From Catenulispora pinisilvae (GTDB lineage: Bacteria; Actinomycetota; Actinomycetes; Streptomycetales; Catenulisporaceae), in assembly GCF_015356865.1 (NCBI RefSeq), contig NZ_JAAFZA010000047.1, positions 1 to 55,802 of the forward strand: 55,802 nucleotides of DNA. The letters are read 5' to 3'. The notes below the pieces were generated by a model that was not told where the DNA came from, did no database searches, and was given only the letters and a program-made list of their open reading frames with translations. The position numbers and the translations under genes were made by a program. This document shows positions 8,313 through 15,985 of the stretch, piece by piece (the first letter of the stretch is position 1; every line of letters begins with the position of its first letter).

Positions 8313-11312
8313 GTGGCCGTTACCTCCCGGCATGCCGACCGCGACACCGACACCGACACCGGCCCCGGCACTGGAGCCGAGCCGCGGTGGCCGTGGTCGG
8401 GGGCCGGTTTCGCCTTCGTCGGGCGCGAACGCGAGACCGGCCTGCTGCTCGCCGCCGTGCGGCACCCGCCGGCCGTGGTCCTGGTCGAGGGCGAGGCCGG
8501 GATCGGCAAGTCGCGGCTGGTGCACGAGGCGACGGCCCCGCTGGCCGCCGAGGGCGGCCGGGTCCTGACCGGGCTGTGCCACCCGCTGCGCGAACCGTTC
8601 CCCTACGGCCCGGTCATCGACGCGCTGCGCAAGGCCGGCGACTGGCTGCCGCCCAGCGCCGACCTCCCGCCCAGCACCGGGGTCCTGGCCCCGCTGCTGC
8701 CCGATCTGGCCTGGCGGCTTCCCGCCCCGCCCGCGCCGCCGGCCGACGCCCACGCCAAGCGCTTCCAGCAGGTCTTCGGCCTGCGCTCGTTCCTGGCCGC
8801 ACTCGGCCCGGCGGTCCTGGTCATCGAGGACGCGCACTGGATCGACGAGGCCACCCGCGAACTGCTCCTGCTGCTCACCCGGGACATGCCCGAGCAACTG
8901 AGCCTGGTCCTGACCTACCGCGACGAAGACCTGCCGCCCGGCGGGTCGGTCCTGGGCTCGGCGTTCCGGCGGCAGCCCGGCGTCAGCGCGGTGGCGATCC
9001 ACCTGGGCCCGCTGTCCGGACCGGACGTGCTGGCCCTGGCGCACGCCGCGCTCGGGACCCGGGTGACTCCGGAGCTGGGCAGGGTGCTCTACCAGCGCAG
9101 CGAGGGCTTGCCGCTGGCCGCCGAGGAGGACCTGATCACGCTGGCCGAGCGCGGTGAACGCGGTCCGGGCGGCGACCGGGGCGATCAGGGCGACCGGGAT
9201 CAAGGCGGAGTCCCCGGCCAGGGCGCCGACCTGGCCGCCGATCTGGAACGCGCCGAAGTGCCGCGCGGGCTGAGCGAGGCGTTCACCGAACGCCTGAACG
9301 CGCTGTCGGCGCCGGCCCGGACCGTCGTGGAGACCGCCGCGGTCCTGGACGTCCCGGCCACCGAACAGCTCCTGGCCCAGGTCGCGGGCCTGGAACGGGA
9401 CCTGGCCGCCCGCGGCCTCACCGAAGCGCTGCGCGCCGCGGTCCTGCAGGAGACCGACGCGAACCGCTACTTCTTCCGCCACGTCCTGGCCCAGCGCGTC
9501 GCCTACGAACAGATGCCCGGCCCGCTGCGCGGCCGCCTGCACTGGCAGGCGATCGCCGTCCTGGAGACCGAGTCCCCGCCGCCGCTGGTCCAGATCGCCC
9601 ACCACGCCCTGATGCTCGGCGACCCCAAGGCCTGGCTGGACCGCGCCGAAGCCGCCGCCGACCAGGCGATCTCGCTCGGCGACTCCGGCACCGCCGCGGC
9701 GCTGCTGCACCGGATCCTGGAACAGCCGGGCATCTCCGGCGACCTGCGCTCCCGCGCCGCCCTGGCCCTGGCCGGCATCGCCGTGACCGGCGTCGACTAC
9801 CGCACCGACGCCCGCGCGCTGCGCCGCATCCTGGCCGACCCCCGGCTGCCGGCCCGGGCTCGCGGGGAGATCCGGCTGTCGCTGGGGCTGCTCATGGTCG
9901 GCCACGCCGGCGACCGGGCCGGCTTCCAGCAGCTGGCGCGCGCCGCCGAGGAACTGGCCGACCAGCCCGACCGCGCCGCCCGGGCACTGATCGCGCTGGC
10001 CATGAACGAACGCGACGGCGGCGCGAAGCAGGCCTGGACCTGGGTGGAGCGCGCGGAAGCCCAGGCCGCGCTCAGCCCGGGCCCGGCCGTGCACGCCGCG
10101 GTGCAGGCCACCCGGCTCACCCTGCTGGCCCGGCAGGGCGATCCCGGCGTCTGGGCCCGCGCCGACCAGCTGCCGCGGTCCAGCGACGACGACGAGGAGA
10201 TGCGGCAGACCATCCGCGCGCTGTACAACACCGGCGAGATCGCCGTCGAACTCGGCCACGACCGGCGCGGGGCCCGGCTGCTCAAAGAGAGCCGCGACCT
10301 GGCGCACCGCGTCAGCTTCCCGCACATGGAGTCCTACAGCCGGATCGCGCTGCTCCGGCTCGACGCGCTGGCCGGCGACTGGGCCGACATCGAGAACCGG
10401 TTCACCGCGCTGCGGGCCGAGTATCCGGACATCGCCATGGCCAAGACCGACGAGGCGCTGACGGTCGGCCTGCTGGCCGCCGCGCGCGGCGCCCGGGACC
10501 GGGCCGCCGAGCTGTTCACCGCCGCCGCGGCCTACGGCGAACTGGAGTCCCAGGTGACCGTCGAGCTGCGGGCCGCCGCCGGGCTCATCGCGGTCCGGCT
10601 GGCCGCGGCCGCCGGCGACGACGCCTGGGCGATCGCCACGCCGGCGCTCGCGACGCTGCGCCGGGCCGAGGCCTGGGCCCGGGGTACCGGCCTGGTGCCG
10701 GTCGCCGTCCAGGCGGCGCTGGCCCGCGGGCGGCGCGACGCCGCCGCGCAGCTGATCGCCGACGTCGAGGCCGGGCTGCGGGGGCGGGACGCGCCGGCCG
10801 CGACAGCGGAGCTGCACATGGCACGCGGCGTGCTGCTGCTGGCGACCGACCCGGCGGCGTCGGCGTGGGAGTTCGACACCGCCCGCCAGCTCTGGTCCGA
10901 CATCGGACGTCCCTACGATCAGGCTCGCGTGGCCGAACAAGCCGGGACCGCGTGGAGCGCGGCCGGCGACCGCGAGGCGGCCACCGCCCGGCTGACCGAG
11001 GCGCTGGCCGGCTACGAACGGCTCGGCGCCGTCCACGACACCGCCCGCTGCCGGCACACCATGGCCGGGCTGGGCTTTTCCCGGCCCTCCGGACGCGGCC
11101 GGCGCGGCTACGGCGACCAGCTCTCGCCCCGGGAGCGGCAAGTCGCCGCCCTGGTGGCCCGCGGCGCGACCAACCACGACATCGCCGAAGCGTTGTTCCT
11201 CTCTCCGCGCACCGTCGAGCAGCACGTCGCGCGGGTTCTGCGGAAACTGGGAACTACCAGGGGTGATGTCGCAGAAGCTCTGCGTGATCGAGGCCGCCGA
11301 CCCCTTGAATAA
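8313..11312 (+). CDS. Large ATP-binding LuxR-family (LAL-type) transcriptional regulator
   Basis: A 999-residue regulator of the MalT/LAL class. The N-terminal AAA module has Walker A GEAGIGKS at residues 60-67 and a Walker B-like LVIEDAHWID near residue 175. A long helical, TPR-like middle follows, and the C-terminal LuxR helix-turn-helix is SPRERQVAALVARGATNHDIAEAL...RTVEQHVARVLRKLG, roughly residues 935-985. Such proteins activate local operons after binding ligand and ATP. The GTG at 8313 follows an in-frame stop closely, though GGAGG at 8286-8290 is far for a ribosome site. Residues 9-20 are an Asp-Thr run from a short GACACC repeat. No obvious target operon adjoins it. Confidence 0.9.
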   Translation: MAVTSRHADRDTDTDTGPGTGAEPRWPWSGAGFAFVGRERETGLLLAAVRHPPAVVLVEGEAGIGKSRLVHEATAPLAAEGGRVLTGLCHPLREPFPYGPVIDALRKAGDWLPPSADLPPSTGVLAPLLPDLAWRLPAPPAPPADAHAKRFQQVFGLRSFLAALGPAVLVIEDAHWIDEATRELLLLLTRDMPEQLSLVLTYRDEDLPPGGSVLGSAFRRQPGVSAVAIHLGPLSGPDVLALAHAALGTRVTPELGRVLYQRSEGLPLAAEEDLITLAERGERGPGGDRGDQGDRDQGGVPGQGADLAADLERAEVPRGLSEAFTERLNALSAPARTVVETAAVLDVPATEQLLAQVAGLERDLAARGLTEALRAAVLQETDANRYFFRHVLAQRVAYEQMPGPLRGRLHWQAIAVLETESPPPLVQIAHHALMLGDPKAWLDRAEAAADQAISLGDSGTAAALLHRILEQPGISGDLRSRAALALAGIAVTGVDYRTDARALRRILADPRLPARARGEIRLSLGLLMVGHAGDRAGFQQLARAAEELADQPDRAARALIALAMNERDGGAKQAWTWVERAEAQAALSPGPAVHAAVQATRLTLLARQGDPGVWARADQLPRSSDDDEEMRQTIRALYNTGEIAVELGHDRRGARLLKESRDLAHRVSFPHMESYSRIALLRLDALAGDWADIENRFTALRAEYPDIAMAKTDEALTVGLLAAARGARDRAAELFTAAAAYGELESQVTVELRAAAGLIAVRLAAAAGDDAWAIATPALATLRRAEAWARGTGLVPVAVQAALARGRRDAAAQLIADVEAGLRGRDAPAATAELHMARGVLLLATDPAASAWEFDTARQLWSDIGRPYDQARVAEQAGTAWSAAGDREAATARLTEALAGYERLGAVHDTARCRHTMAGLGFSRPSGRGRRGYGDQLSPRERQVAALVARGATNHDIAEALFLSPRTVEQHVARVLRKLGTTRGDVAEALRDRGRRPLE

Positions 11313-11317
11313 ATTAC

Positions 11318-11344
11318 GTATCCCTGCAAAATGGGATACTTATT
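11318..11344 (+). terminator. AT-rich hairpin terminator after the LAL gene
   Basis: GTATCCC (11318-11324) pairs with GGGATAC (11333-11339) around an 8-base loop and is followed by TTATT. This looks like a classical intrinsic terminator and is unusually AT-rich for this window. It starts 6 bases after the LAL stop codon. Confidence 0.6.
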
Positions 11345-11453
11345 GATCTAGACGAGAGGGCCCGCGAACCTCGTGGGTGGGGGCGTGTAACGCGAAACCC
11401 TCGTCGCTCTCACCACACCCGGTGCAGACGGCCGGCCACGCAGGAGGCCAGAA

Positions 11454-11693
11454 ATGATCGCCATGAAGGACACCGAAGCCACGCGCCGAGGCGCTGTCCT
11501 TCCCGCCCAGCGCACGTGCGAGCACCAGCCGCCGTGCCCGACCGCCGAAGACTCCGACCGCGAGGCCGCCCACCTGGTGGTCAGCCACCCCGAGCAGGGA
11601 TGGGGCCTGCTGTGCAACGGGGTGGTGCAGTTCGAGGACACCGGCGAACTGCTGCCCGACGGCCGGGCCGTCGCGCCGCACCGCACGAGCTGA
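11454..11693 (+). CDS. DUF5999 family small protein
   Basis: A 79-residue protein whose second half (CEHQPPCPTAEDSDREAA...PEQGWGLLCNGVVQFEDTGELLPDG) matches the DUF5999 family widespread in Streptomyces and relatives. Family members usually start near the CEHQPPCP segment, so the first 20 or so residues are an extra N-terminal piece here. They do have a good start: AGGAGG at 11442-11447, 6 bases before the ATG. The function of the family is unknown. It lies 18 bp before the GGDEF gene and may be co-transcribed with it. Confidence 0.85.
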   Translation: MIAMKDTEATRRGAVLPAQRTCEHQPPCPTAEDSDREAAHLVVSHPEQGWGLLCNGVVQFEDTGELLPDGRAVAPHRTS

Positions 11694-11710
11694 GATCCGG
11701 GGGAGCAGTG

Positions 11711-12433
11711 GTGGGTTGCGAACTAGTGGTGTGTCTGACGGCGCCGCCGGCCGCGGTCTCCGGCTTCCTGGCCGGGCTGGCCGCGATGCGCCGCCGGGTC
11801 CTGCGCGCCACCGGCGAGGCCGCCCACGCCCGCTGGCTCGCCGACCACGACGCGCTCACCGGTCTGCCCAACCGCACCGCCGCCCGCCAGCACTACCTGC
11901 ATGCCGCCCGGGCCGGCCGACCACCCGCGGCCGCCCTGCTGGACCTGGACGACTTCAAGACGGTCAACGACACCTGGGGCCATCAGGTCGGCGACACCCA
12001 CCTGGTCACCGTCGGCGAACGCCTGGCGGCCGCCTGCCGGGACGTCGGCGCCCGCGCCTTCCGCCTCGGCGGCGACGAGTTCGTCCTGCTGCTGCCCTCG
12101 CCCGACCCGCGGGCCGTGCTGCGCGACGTCACCGCGATCGTCGGGGCCCTCGGCGCCCCGCAGTACCTGAAGCTCGACGAGATCCGCTCGGTCACGCTGG
12201 TGCCCAGCGCCTCGGCCGGCATAGCCGTGTCCGAACCCGGCGACACCTTCTCCGACGTGCTCCGGCGCGCGGACATCGCGTTGTATCACGCCAAGCGCTA
12301 CGGCTGCTCTGTGCCGCGTCTGTACACCCCGGATCTGCGCCAGCCCTGGTCGCACCGGCACAAGACGGTCGAGGAGATGCACCCGGATCGGGTGCGGGTC
12401 TCGGGGCTGATCGCGGAGCAGGCCACCCGCTGA
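11711..12433 (+). CDS. GGDEF-domain protein, probable diguanylate cyclase
   Basis: A 240-residue protein consisting of little more than a GGDEF domain, which makes cyclic di-GMP from two GTP. The segments DHDALTGLPNR and LLDLDDFKTVNDTWGHQVGD are typical, and the catalytic signature LGGDEF is intact near residue 120. No R-x-x-D inhibitory site is seen five residues before GGDEF, so product inhibition may be missing. The N-terminus is hydrophobic (LVVCLTAPPAAVSGFLAGLAAM) and might touch the membrane, but there is no clear sensor domain. GTG at 11711 has GGGGGAG upstream; GTG 11708 is an alternative. In actinomycetes c-di-GMP controls development, so this may be a small developmental input. Confidence 0.88.
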   Translation: MGCELVVCLTAPPAAVSGFLAGLAAMRRRVLRATGEAAHARWLADHDALTGLPNRTAARQHYLHAARAGRPPAAALLDLDDFKTVNDTWGHQVGDTHLVTVGERLAAACRDVGARAFRLGGDEFVLLLPSPDPRAVLRDVTAIVGALGAPQYLKLDEIRSVTLVPSASAGIAVSEPGDTFSDVLRRADIALYHAKRYGCSVPRLYTPDLRQPWSHRHKTVEEMHPDRVRVSGLIAEQATR

Positions 12434-12558
12434 CGGCGGGCCCGGCCGTGCTTGGCGGGCTGCTGCTGACCCCGCGTTCGGCCCCGCGTCGCCCTGTCAG
12501 CGGGGCGCGCTACGGTGAAGCCGCTCTCGTCCTATAGGTCAATAGGAGGCTTCGATCC

Positions 12559-13170
12559 GTGTCCTCGCCTACAATCCGCCTCTATCGACCCGAAGACCGG
12601 GACGCCCTTTACGACATCTGCATGCGCACCGGATACGCCGGAGGCGACGCGCGCGGCATCTACCGTGACCAGGAACTGCTGCCGGACGTCTTCGCCGCCC
12701 CCTACGCCACCCTCGAACCCGACCTCGCGTTCGTGCTCGACGACGGTGGCCGGGCGGTCGGCTACGTGCTGGGGACCAGTGACAGCGTGCGCTTCGCCCG
12801 CGAACTGCGCGACAAGTGGCTGCCGATCGTCGGCGCGCGGCATCCGCTGCCGGGCGGCGAGCCGGGCACGCTGGACGCGGTGATGACCGAGCTGCTGCAC
12901 CACCCGGAGCTCAGGGTCGACCCGGACCTCGCCGACTACCCGGCGCACCTGCACATCGACCTGCTGCCCAGCCACCAAGGACAGGGGCATGGCAGGGCCC
13001 TGCTCAACACGCTGTTCGCGGCTCTGGACCAGGCCGGGGCGAAGCGGGTGCACTTGGTGATGTCGACCGCGAACACCGCGGCCCGGGCCTTCTACGACCG
13101 GATGGGCTTCCACGAGATCCCGACCGCCGATCCGGGGGAGTTGACGTTCCTGGGGCGCGCGACGGCCTGA
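12559..13170 (+). CDS. GNAT-family N-acetyltransferase
   Basis: A 203-residue GCN5-related acetyltransferase. The N-terminus IRLYRPEDRDALYDICMRTG is motif C-like, LAFVLDDGGRAVGYVLG is the central strand, and HLHIDLLPSHQGQGHGRALL is the acetyl-CoA binding motif A (Q-x-x-G-x-G/A). STANTAARAFYDRMGFHEI is motif B. The layout resembles the acetyltransferase-like domain of actinobacterial O-GlcNAcase-related proteins, but the substrate is not known. AGGAGG at 12544-12549 places the GTG start at 12559. It stands alone and a short tandem repeat follows its stop. Confidence 0.88.
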   Translation: MSSPTIRLYRPEDRDALYDICMRTGYAGGDARGIYRDQELLPDVFAAPYATLEPDLAFVLDDGGRAVGYVLGTSDSVRFARELRDKWLPIVGARHPLPGGEPGTLDAVMTELLHHPELRVDPDLADYPAHLHIDLLPSHQGQGHGRALLNTLFAALDQAGAKRVHLVMSTANTAARAFYDRMGFHEIPTADPGELTFLGRATA

Positions 13171-13188
13171 GCCTGAGCCGTCCAGTCC

Positions 13189-13246
13189 CATCGGGCATTC
13201 CACCGGGCATTCGACCGGCATGCCATCGGGCATCCCACCGGGTCCC
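13189..13246. repeat. Imperfect 12-bp tandem repeat after the GNAT gene
   Basis: About five units of the form CATCGGGCATTC / CACCGGGCATTC, beginning 18 bases after the stop codon. One unit has lost a base. It is noncoding as far as I can tell. Confidence 0.7.
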
Positions 13247-13315
13247 AGCACCGGATTCACGCAACCGTGATGATCCGGACCTGATCATGCAACAACCGAC
13301 CGGCACAGTCGGGGC

Positions 13316-14161
13316 ATGCGGACTTCTCGCCAGGAACCGGGCCGTGGCCGTCGTCGTCCGGAATGGAGTTGGCGCCGGGAGATCATCGAGCTGGCAGTAC
13401 TCTTCCTCGCTATCGGCACTGCCGGACTGTTCACGGAGGTGCTGGGGCAACGGCACTACGGCTGGACGCTGCTGATCGCGCTCGGCGCGGCCTTGCTGGC
13501 GGCCTCGGTGCTGCAATGGTGGTGGCGCGTCTACGGACCGGGACGGCTGCGTGCGCACACGCCGTTCGTCTCGGTACGGCCGGCGGACGACGGCCTGGAC
13601 GCGGCGTTGGGGGAGTGGCATGAGGACCTGAACCTGTGGCGGGTGCGCGCGGCGCTGGGCGACCGGCCCGGTTCGCTGGCGGCGGTGTGCGAACGGCTGG
13701 CCGGACTCGGCGCCAACATCGTGGGCCTGCAGGTCCATCCGCTCGGTACCGGAGTTCTGGACGAGTTCCTGCTCGACGTGCCGGCGACGATCGACGCCGA
13801 GGTACTGGCGTCAGCCATCGCCGCGGGCGGCGCGGACGTGTCGCTCGTCGACCGCGCGGCCCGGGACGACCTCACCGATGCGCCCGCCCGGGTACTCACC
13901 CTCGCCGCCCGCCTGGCCGCCGGGGACGCCGGCCTACCGGCCGCGCTTCACGACTTGTTCGGCCAGTGCGCCGTCACCTGGGACCCGCGCGAAGTACCGG
14001 AGGCGGCGTGTACCGGAACCCTGATCACGCTGTCCGACCCCGGCGGCGGAACCCTGCTGGTCACCCGCGAGACGCTGGACTTCACCCCCACCGAGTTCGC
14101 CCGGGCGCGCGCCCTGGTCGGGCTTTGTGGCGAACTGCGCCGGCGGCACTTGGCGGAGTAG
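13316..14161 (+). CDS. Membrane-anchored ACT-domain protein
   Basis: A 281-residue protein with a basic N-terminus (about residues 1-22), two adjacent transmembrane segments (about 24-42 IIELAVLFLAIGTAGLFTE and 49-67 TLLIALGAALLAASVLQWW), then a cytoplasmic part. The soluble part contains an ACT-like fold: LWRVRAALGDRPGSLAAVCERLAGLGANIVGLQVHPL, with the ligand-binding Gly of the DRPGSL turn. A second half (TLITLSDPGGGTLLVTR...) is less clear. ACT domains bind amino acids or similar small ligands. The combination suggests a membrane-tethered metabolite sensor; no partner is adjacent. The ATG at 13316 lacks a clear ribosome site. Confidence 0.75.
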   Translation: MRTSRQEPGRGRRRPEWSWRREIIELAVLFLAIGTAGLFTEVLGQRHYGWTLLIALGAALLAASVLQWWWRVYGPGRLRAHTPFVSVRPADDGLDAALGEWHEDLNLWRVRAALGDRPGSLAAVCERLAGLGANIVGLQVHPLGTGVLDEFLLDVPATIDAEVLASAIAAGGADVSLVDRAARDDLTDAPARVLTLAARLAAGDAGLPAALHDLFGQCAVTWDPREVPEAACTGTLITLSDPGGGTLLVTRETLDFTPTEFARARALVGLCGELRRRHLAE

Positions 14162-14189
14162 GGGTTTCAGGGGCGGGCTGCCGGCGCTA

Positions 14190-14510
14190 TTACCGCCGCC
14201 GCCCCATATTCCGCTCCAACGCCTCGACCGCCATCTTCGCGTCCTTCAATCCCACGCCGGTGGCCTGCCGGTAGACCTTGATCGCCTGGATCGTCTTGCC
14301 GGCCTGGATCAGCGCCGCGAGCTGCGGATCGGTCTCGATCGCCGAGCCCGGCGCCCATGCCGTCGGGCTGCCCGCACCCGCCGCGGTCAGCGGCGCGTAC
14401 AGGTCCGAGCCCGGATCCCCGCCGAGGCCCAGCTGGGCCAATACCAGGTCGAGCTTCTCCTCGATCGCGGCCAGCCGCATTTCCACCGTTATCTGGTCCC
14501 CGGAATCCAT
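14190..14510 (-). CDS. Small protein with a ribosomal L7/L12 C-terminal-like domain
   Basis: A 106-residue protein. The N-terminal part (MRLAAIEEKLDLVLAQLGL) is a predicted amphipathic helix that could dimerise. The C-terminus, AALIQAGKTIQAIKVYRQATGVGLKDAKMAVEALE, resembles the bL12 C-terminal domain, where a K-x-I-x-V-I-K-x-V-R-x-x-T-G-L-G-L-K-E-A-K pattern binds translation factors. A true bL12 is larger, acidic and encoded with rplJ, so this is not the ribosomal stalk protein. Such L12-tail proteins occur in actinobacteria without known function. It is convergent with the ACT-domain gene and divergent from the LacI gene at 14744. Confidence 0.78.
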   Translation of the reverse strand: MDSGDQITVEMRLAAIEEKLDLVLAQLGLGGDPGSDLYAPLTAAGAGSPTAWAPGSAIETDPQLAALIQAGKTIQAIKVYRQATGVGLKDAKMAVEALERNMGRRR

Positions 14511-14584
14511 GGCCCCAAGCTACACGTCGGCGACCTTCCCCGACATCCGGCCGACGCCCCGGATTGCGAACAGGTTGCCACCCC

Positions 14585-14612
14585 TTGACGCCCCGGATGT
14601 TTGCGCTAACAA
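14585..14612 (+). promoter_or_regulatory. Promoter and operator of the second lacI-family gene
   Basis: TTGACG (14585-14590) and TAACAA (14607-14612) form a promoter with a 16-bp spacer. The near-palindrome TGTTTGCGCTAACA (14598-14611) overlaps the spacer and -10 box and matches the araB/importer operator at 12 of 14 positions. It suggests autorepression or cross-repression by the other LacI paralogue. Confidence 0.72.
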
Positions 14613-14743
14613 TCGTCAGCACGCCACAGCAAGGCGTCATCGCTCGACCACGGCGCGGCCTCCCCGGCGCGCCGCCGGGCCCCATCAGGGCCCTGCCACG
14701 GAACCGTCCACGCACCGTCGGCCCCGGGAAGGTGTGAAGCGTC

Positions 14744-15892
14744 ATGCAGATACTCGCCGGCGACCGCGCCCCGGTCATGGCCGACGTCGCCCGGGTCGCG
14801 GGCGTCTCGCAGCAGACCGTGTCCCGGGTACTCAACGAGCGCCCCAATGTCCGGCCCGCCACCCGCGTCCGGGTGTTGGAGGCCATCAGGGAACTGGGTT
14901 ACCGGCCGAACGCCGCGGCCCGCACCCTGGTCACGCGCCGCACCAACACCCTGGGCGTGATCAGCTTCAACACCACGCTCTACGGCCCGGCCTCCATGCT
15001 CTACGCCATCGAGCAGGCGGCCAAACAGCACGACTACTTCGTCACCGTCGCCGCCCTGGCCGCGATGGACCGGCGCTCGGTGTTCGAGGCCGTGGAACGG
15101 CTGCGCGACCAGGCCGTCGAGGGCATCATCGGGATCGCGCCGCAGACCGCCGCGGTCAAGATCCTGGCCGCCATGCCCGCCGGCGTCCCGCTGGTCGCGG
15201 TCGGCTGCGGCGTCCACGCCGCGCTGAGCGCGGTCGCCGTCGACAACGAGGCCGGGGCCGAACGCGCCACCTCCTACCTGCTCGACCTCGGCCACCGCAC
15301 CGTCCACCACCTGGCCGGCCCGCGCACCTGGCTGGACGCCCAGGAACGCGAAGCCGGCTGGCGCCGCGCGCTCACCGCCCGCGGCGCCGCGACCCCCGAA
15401 CCGTTCCCCGGCGGCGACTGGTCGGCCCGCACCGGCTACGAACTCGGCCGGCGGATCGTCGCCGACCAGAGCGTGACCGCGGTCTTCTGCGCCAACGACC
15501 ACCTGGCCCTCGGCCTCATACGCGCCTTGCAAGCCGCCGGACGCCACGTCCCGGACCAGGTCAGCGTCATCGGCTTCGACGACATCCCGGACGCCGAGTT
15601 CTTCGGCCCGGCGCTGACCACGGTCCGCCAGGACTTCGACGAACTCGGCCGGCGCGCGCTGCTCGCCCTGATCCGTTCGATCGGTTCGACCGGTTCGACC
15701 GGTTCGACCGGCTCGACCGGCTCGACCGGCTCGACCGGCTCCGCCGGTTCCATCGGCTCGATCGGCTCGACTGGCCCGGCCGGCGCGACCGGTGGCGGCG
15801 CGCGCGGCTCGACCGCCCGGGCCGCGAACCCGGTCGCCGTCGTCAACCCGACCCTGGTGGTCCGCGCGTCCACGGCGCGTCCCAGGCACTGA
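14744..15892 (+). CDS. LacI-family regulator of the adjacent sugar importer, with collagen-like insertion
   Basis: A 382-residue repressor, about 35-40 residues longer than its paralogue at 1115. Helix-turn-helix at residues 12-32 (MADVARVAGVSQQTVSRV), hinge RPNAAARTLVTRR, then the sugar-binding domain with GVISFNTTLYGPASM and IGFDDIPDAEFFGPALTTVRQDF. The extra length is a run of Gly-Ser-Thr triplets near residues 312-350, between the helix LGRRALLALI and the last strand VVNPTLVVRAS. The start is ATG 14744; the alternative ATG 14777 (MADVARVAG) would give a shorter N-terminus closer to the family norm. The gene is followed by the importer, whose promoter carries the same operator as araB, so it probably senses L-arabinose or a related pentose. 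Confidence 0.9.
   Translation: MQILAGDRAPVMADVARVAGVSQQTVSRVLNERPNVRPATRVRVLEAIRELGYRPNAAARTLVTRRTNTLGVISFNTTLYGPASMLYAIEQAAKQHDYFVTVAALAAMDRRSVFEAVERLRDQAVEGIIGIAPQTAAVKILAAMPAGVPLVAVGCGVHAALSAVAVDNEAGAERATSYLLDLGHRTVHHLAGPRTWLDAQEREAGWRRALTARGAATPEPFPGGDWSARTGYELGRRIVADQSVTAVFCANDHLALGLIRALQAAGRHVPDQVSVIGFDDIPDAEFFGPALTTVRQDFDELGRRALLALIRSIGSTGSTGSTGSTGSTGSTGSAGSIGSIGSTGPAGATGGGARGSTARAANPVAVVNPTLVVRASTARPRH
15677..15793 (+). repeat. In-frame 9-bp tandem repeat inside the lacI-family gene
   Basis: Thirteen consecutive 9-bp units, most of them TCGACCGGT or TCGACCGGC, encode S-I-G, six S-T-G, then S-A-G, S-I-G, S-I-G, S-T-G, P-A-G and A-T-G triplets. The near-identity of the central six units points to recent slippage expansion. 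Confidence 0.9.
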
Positions 15893-15931
15893 AAGCACCC
15901 CTTCGAGAAAGGGTTCCCACTCGCCCCGAAG

Positions 15932-15945
15932 TGTTACCGCTAACA
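15932..15945. promoter_or_regulatory. Operator before the sugar importer, TGTTACCGCTAACA
   Basis: Identical at all 14 positions to the operator at araB (2220-2233). Here it extends by one base on each side to GTGTTACCGCTAACAC. It lies 40 bp upstream of the binding-protein start codon. Confidence 0.82.
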
Positions 15946-15985
15946 CGCGCCAGCCAACTCCCCTCCGGAAAGGACCTGAACGACG

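Noticed and set aside
8307..11225. A 972-codon open frame on the minus strand opposite the LAL regulator
   Set aside because: It is the mirror of a high-GC gene: Gly/Arg/Gln/Val-rich without domains, while the plus strand encodes a complete ATPase and LuxR helix-turn-helix.
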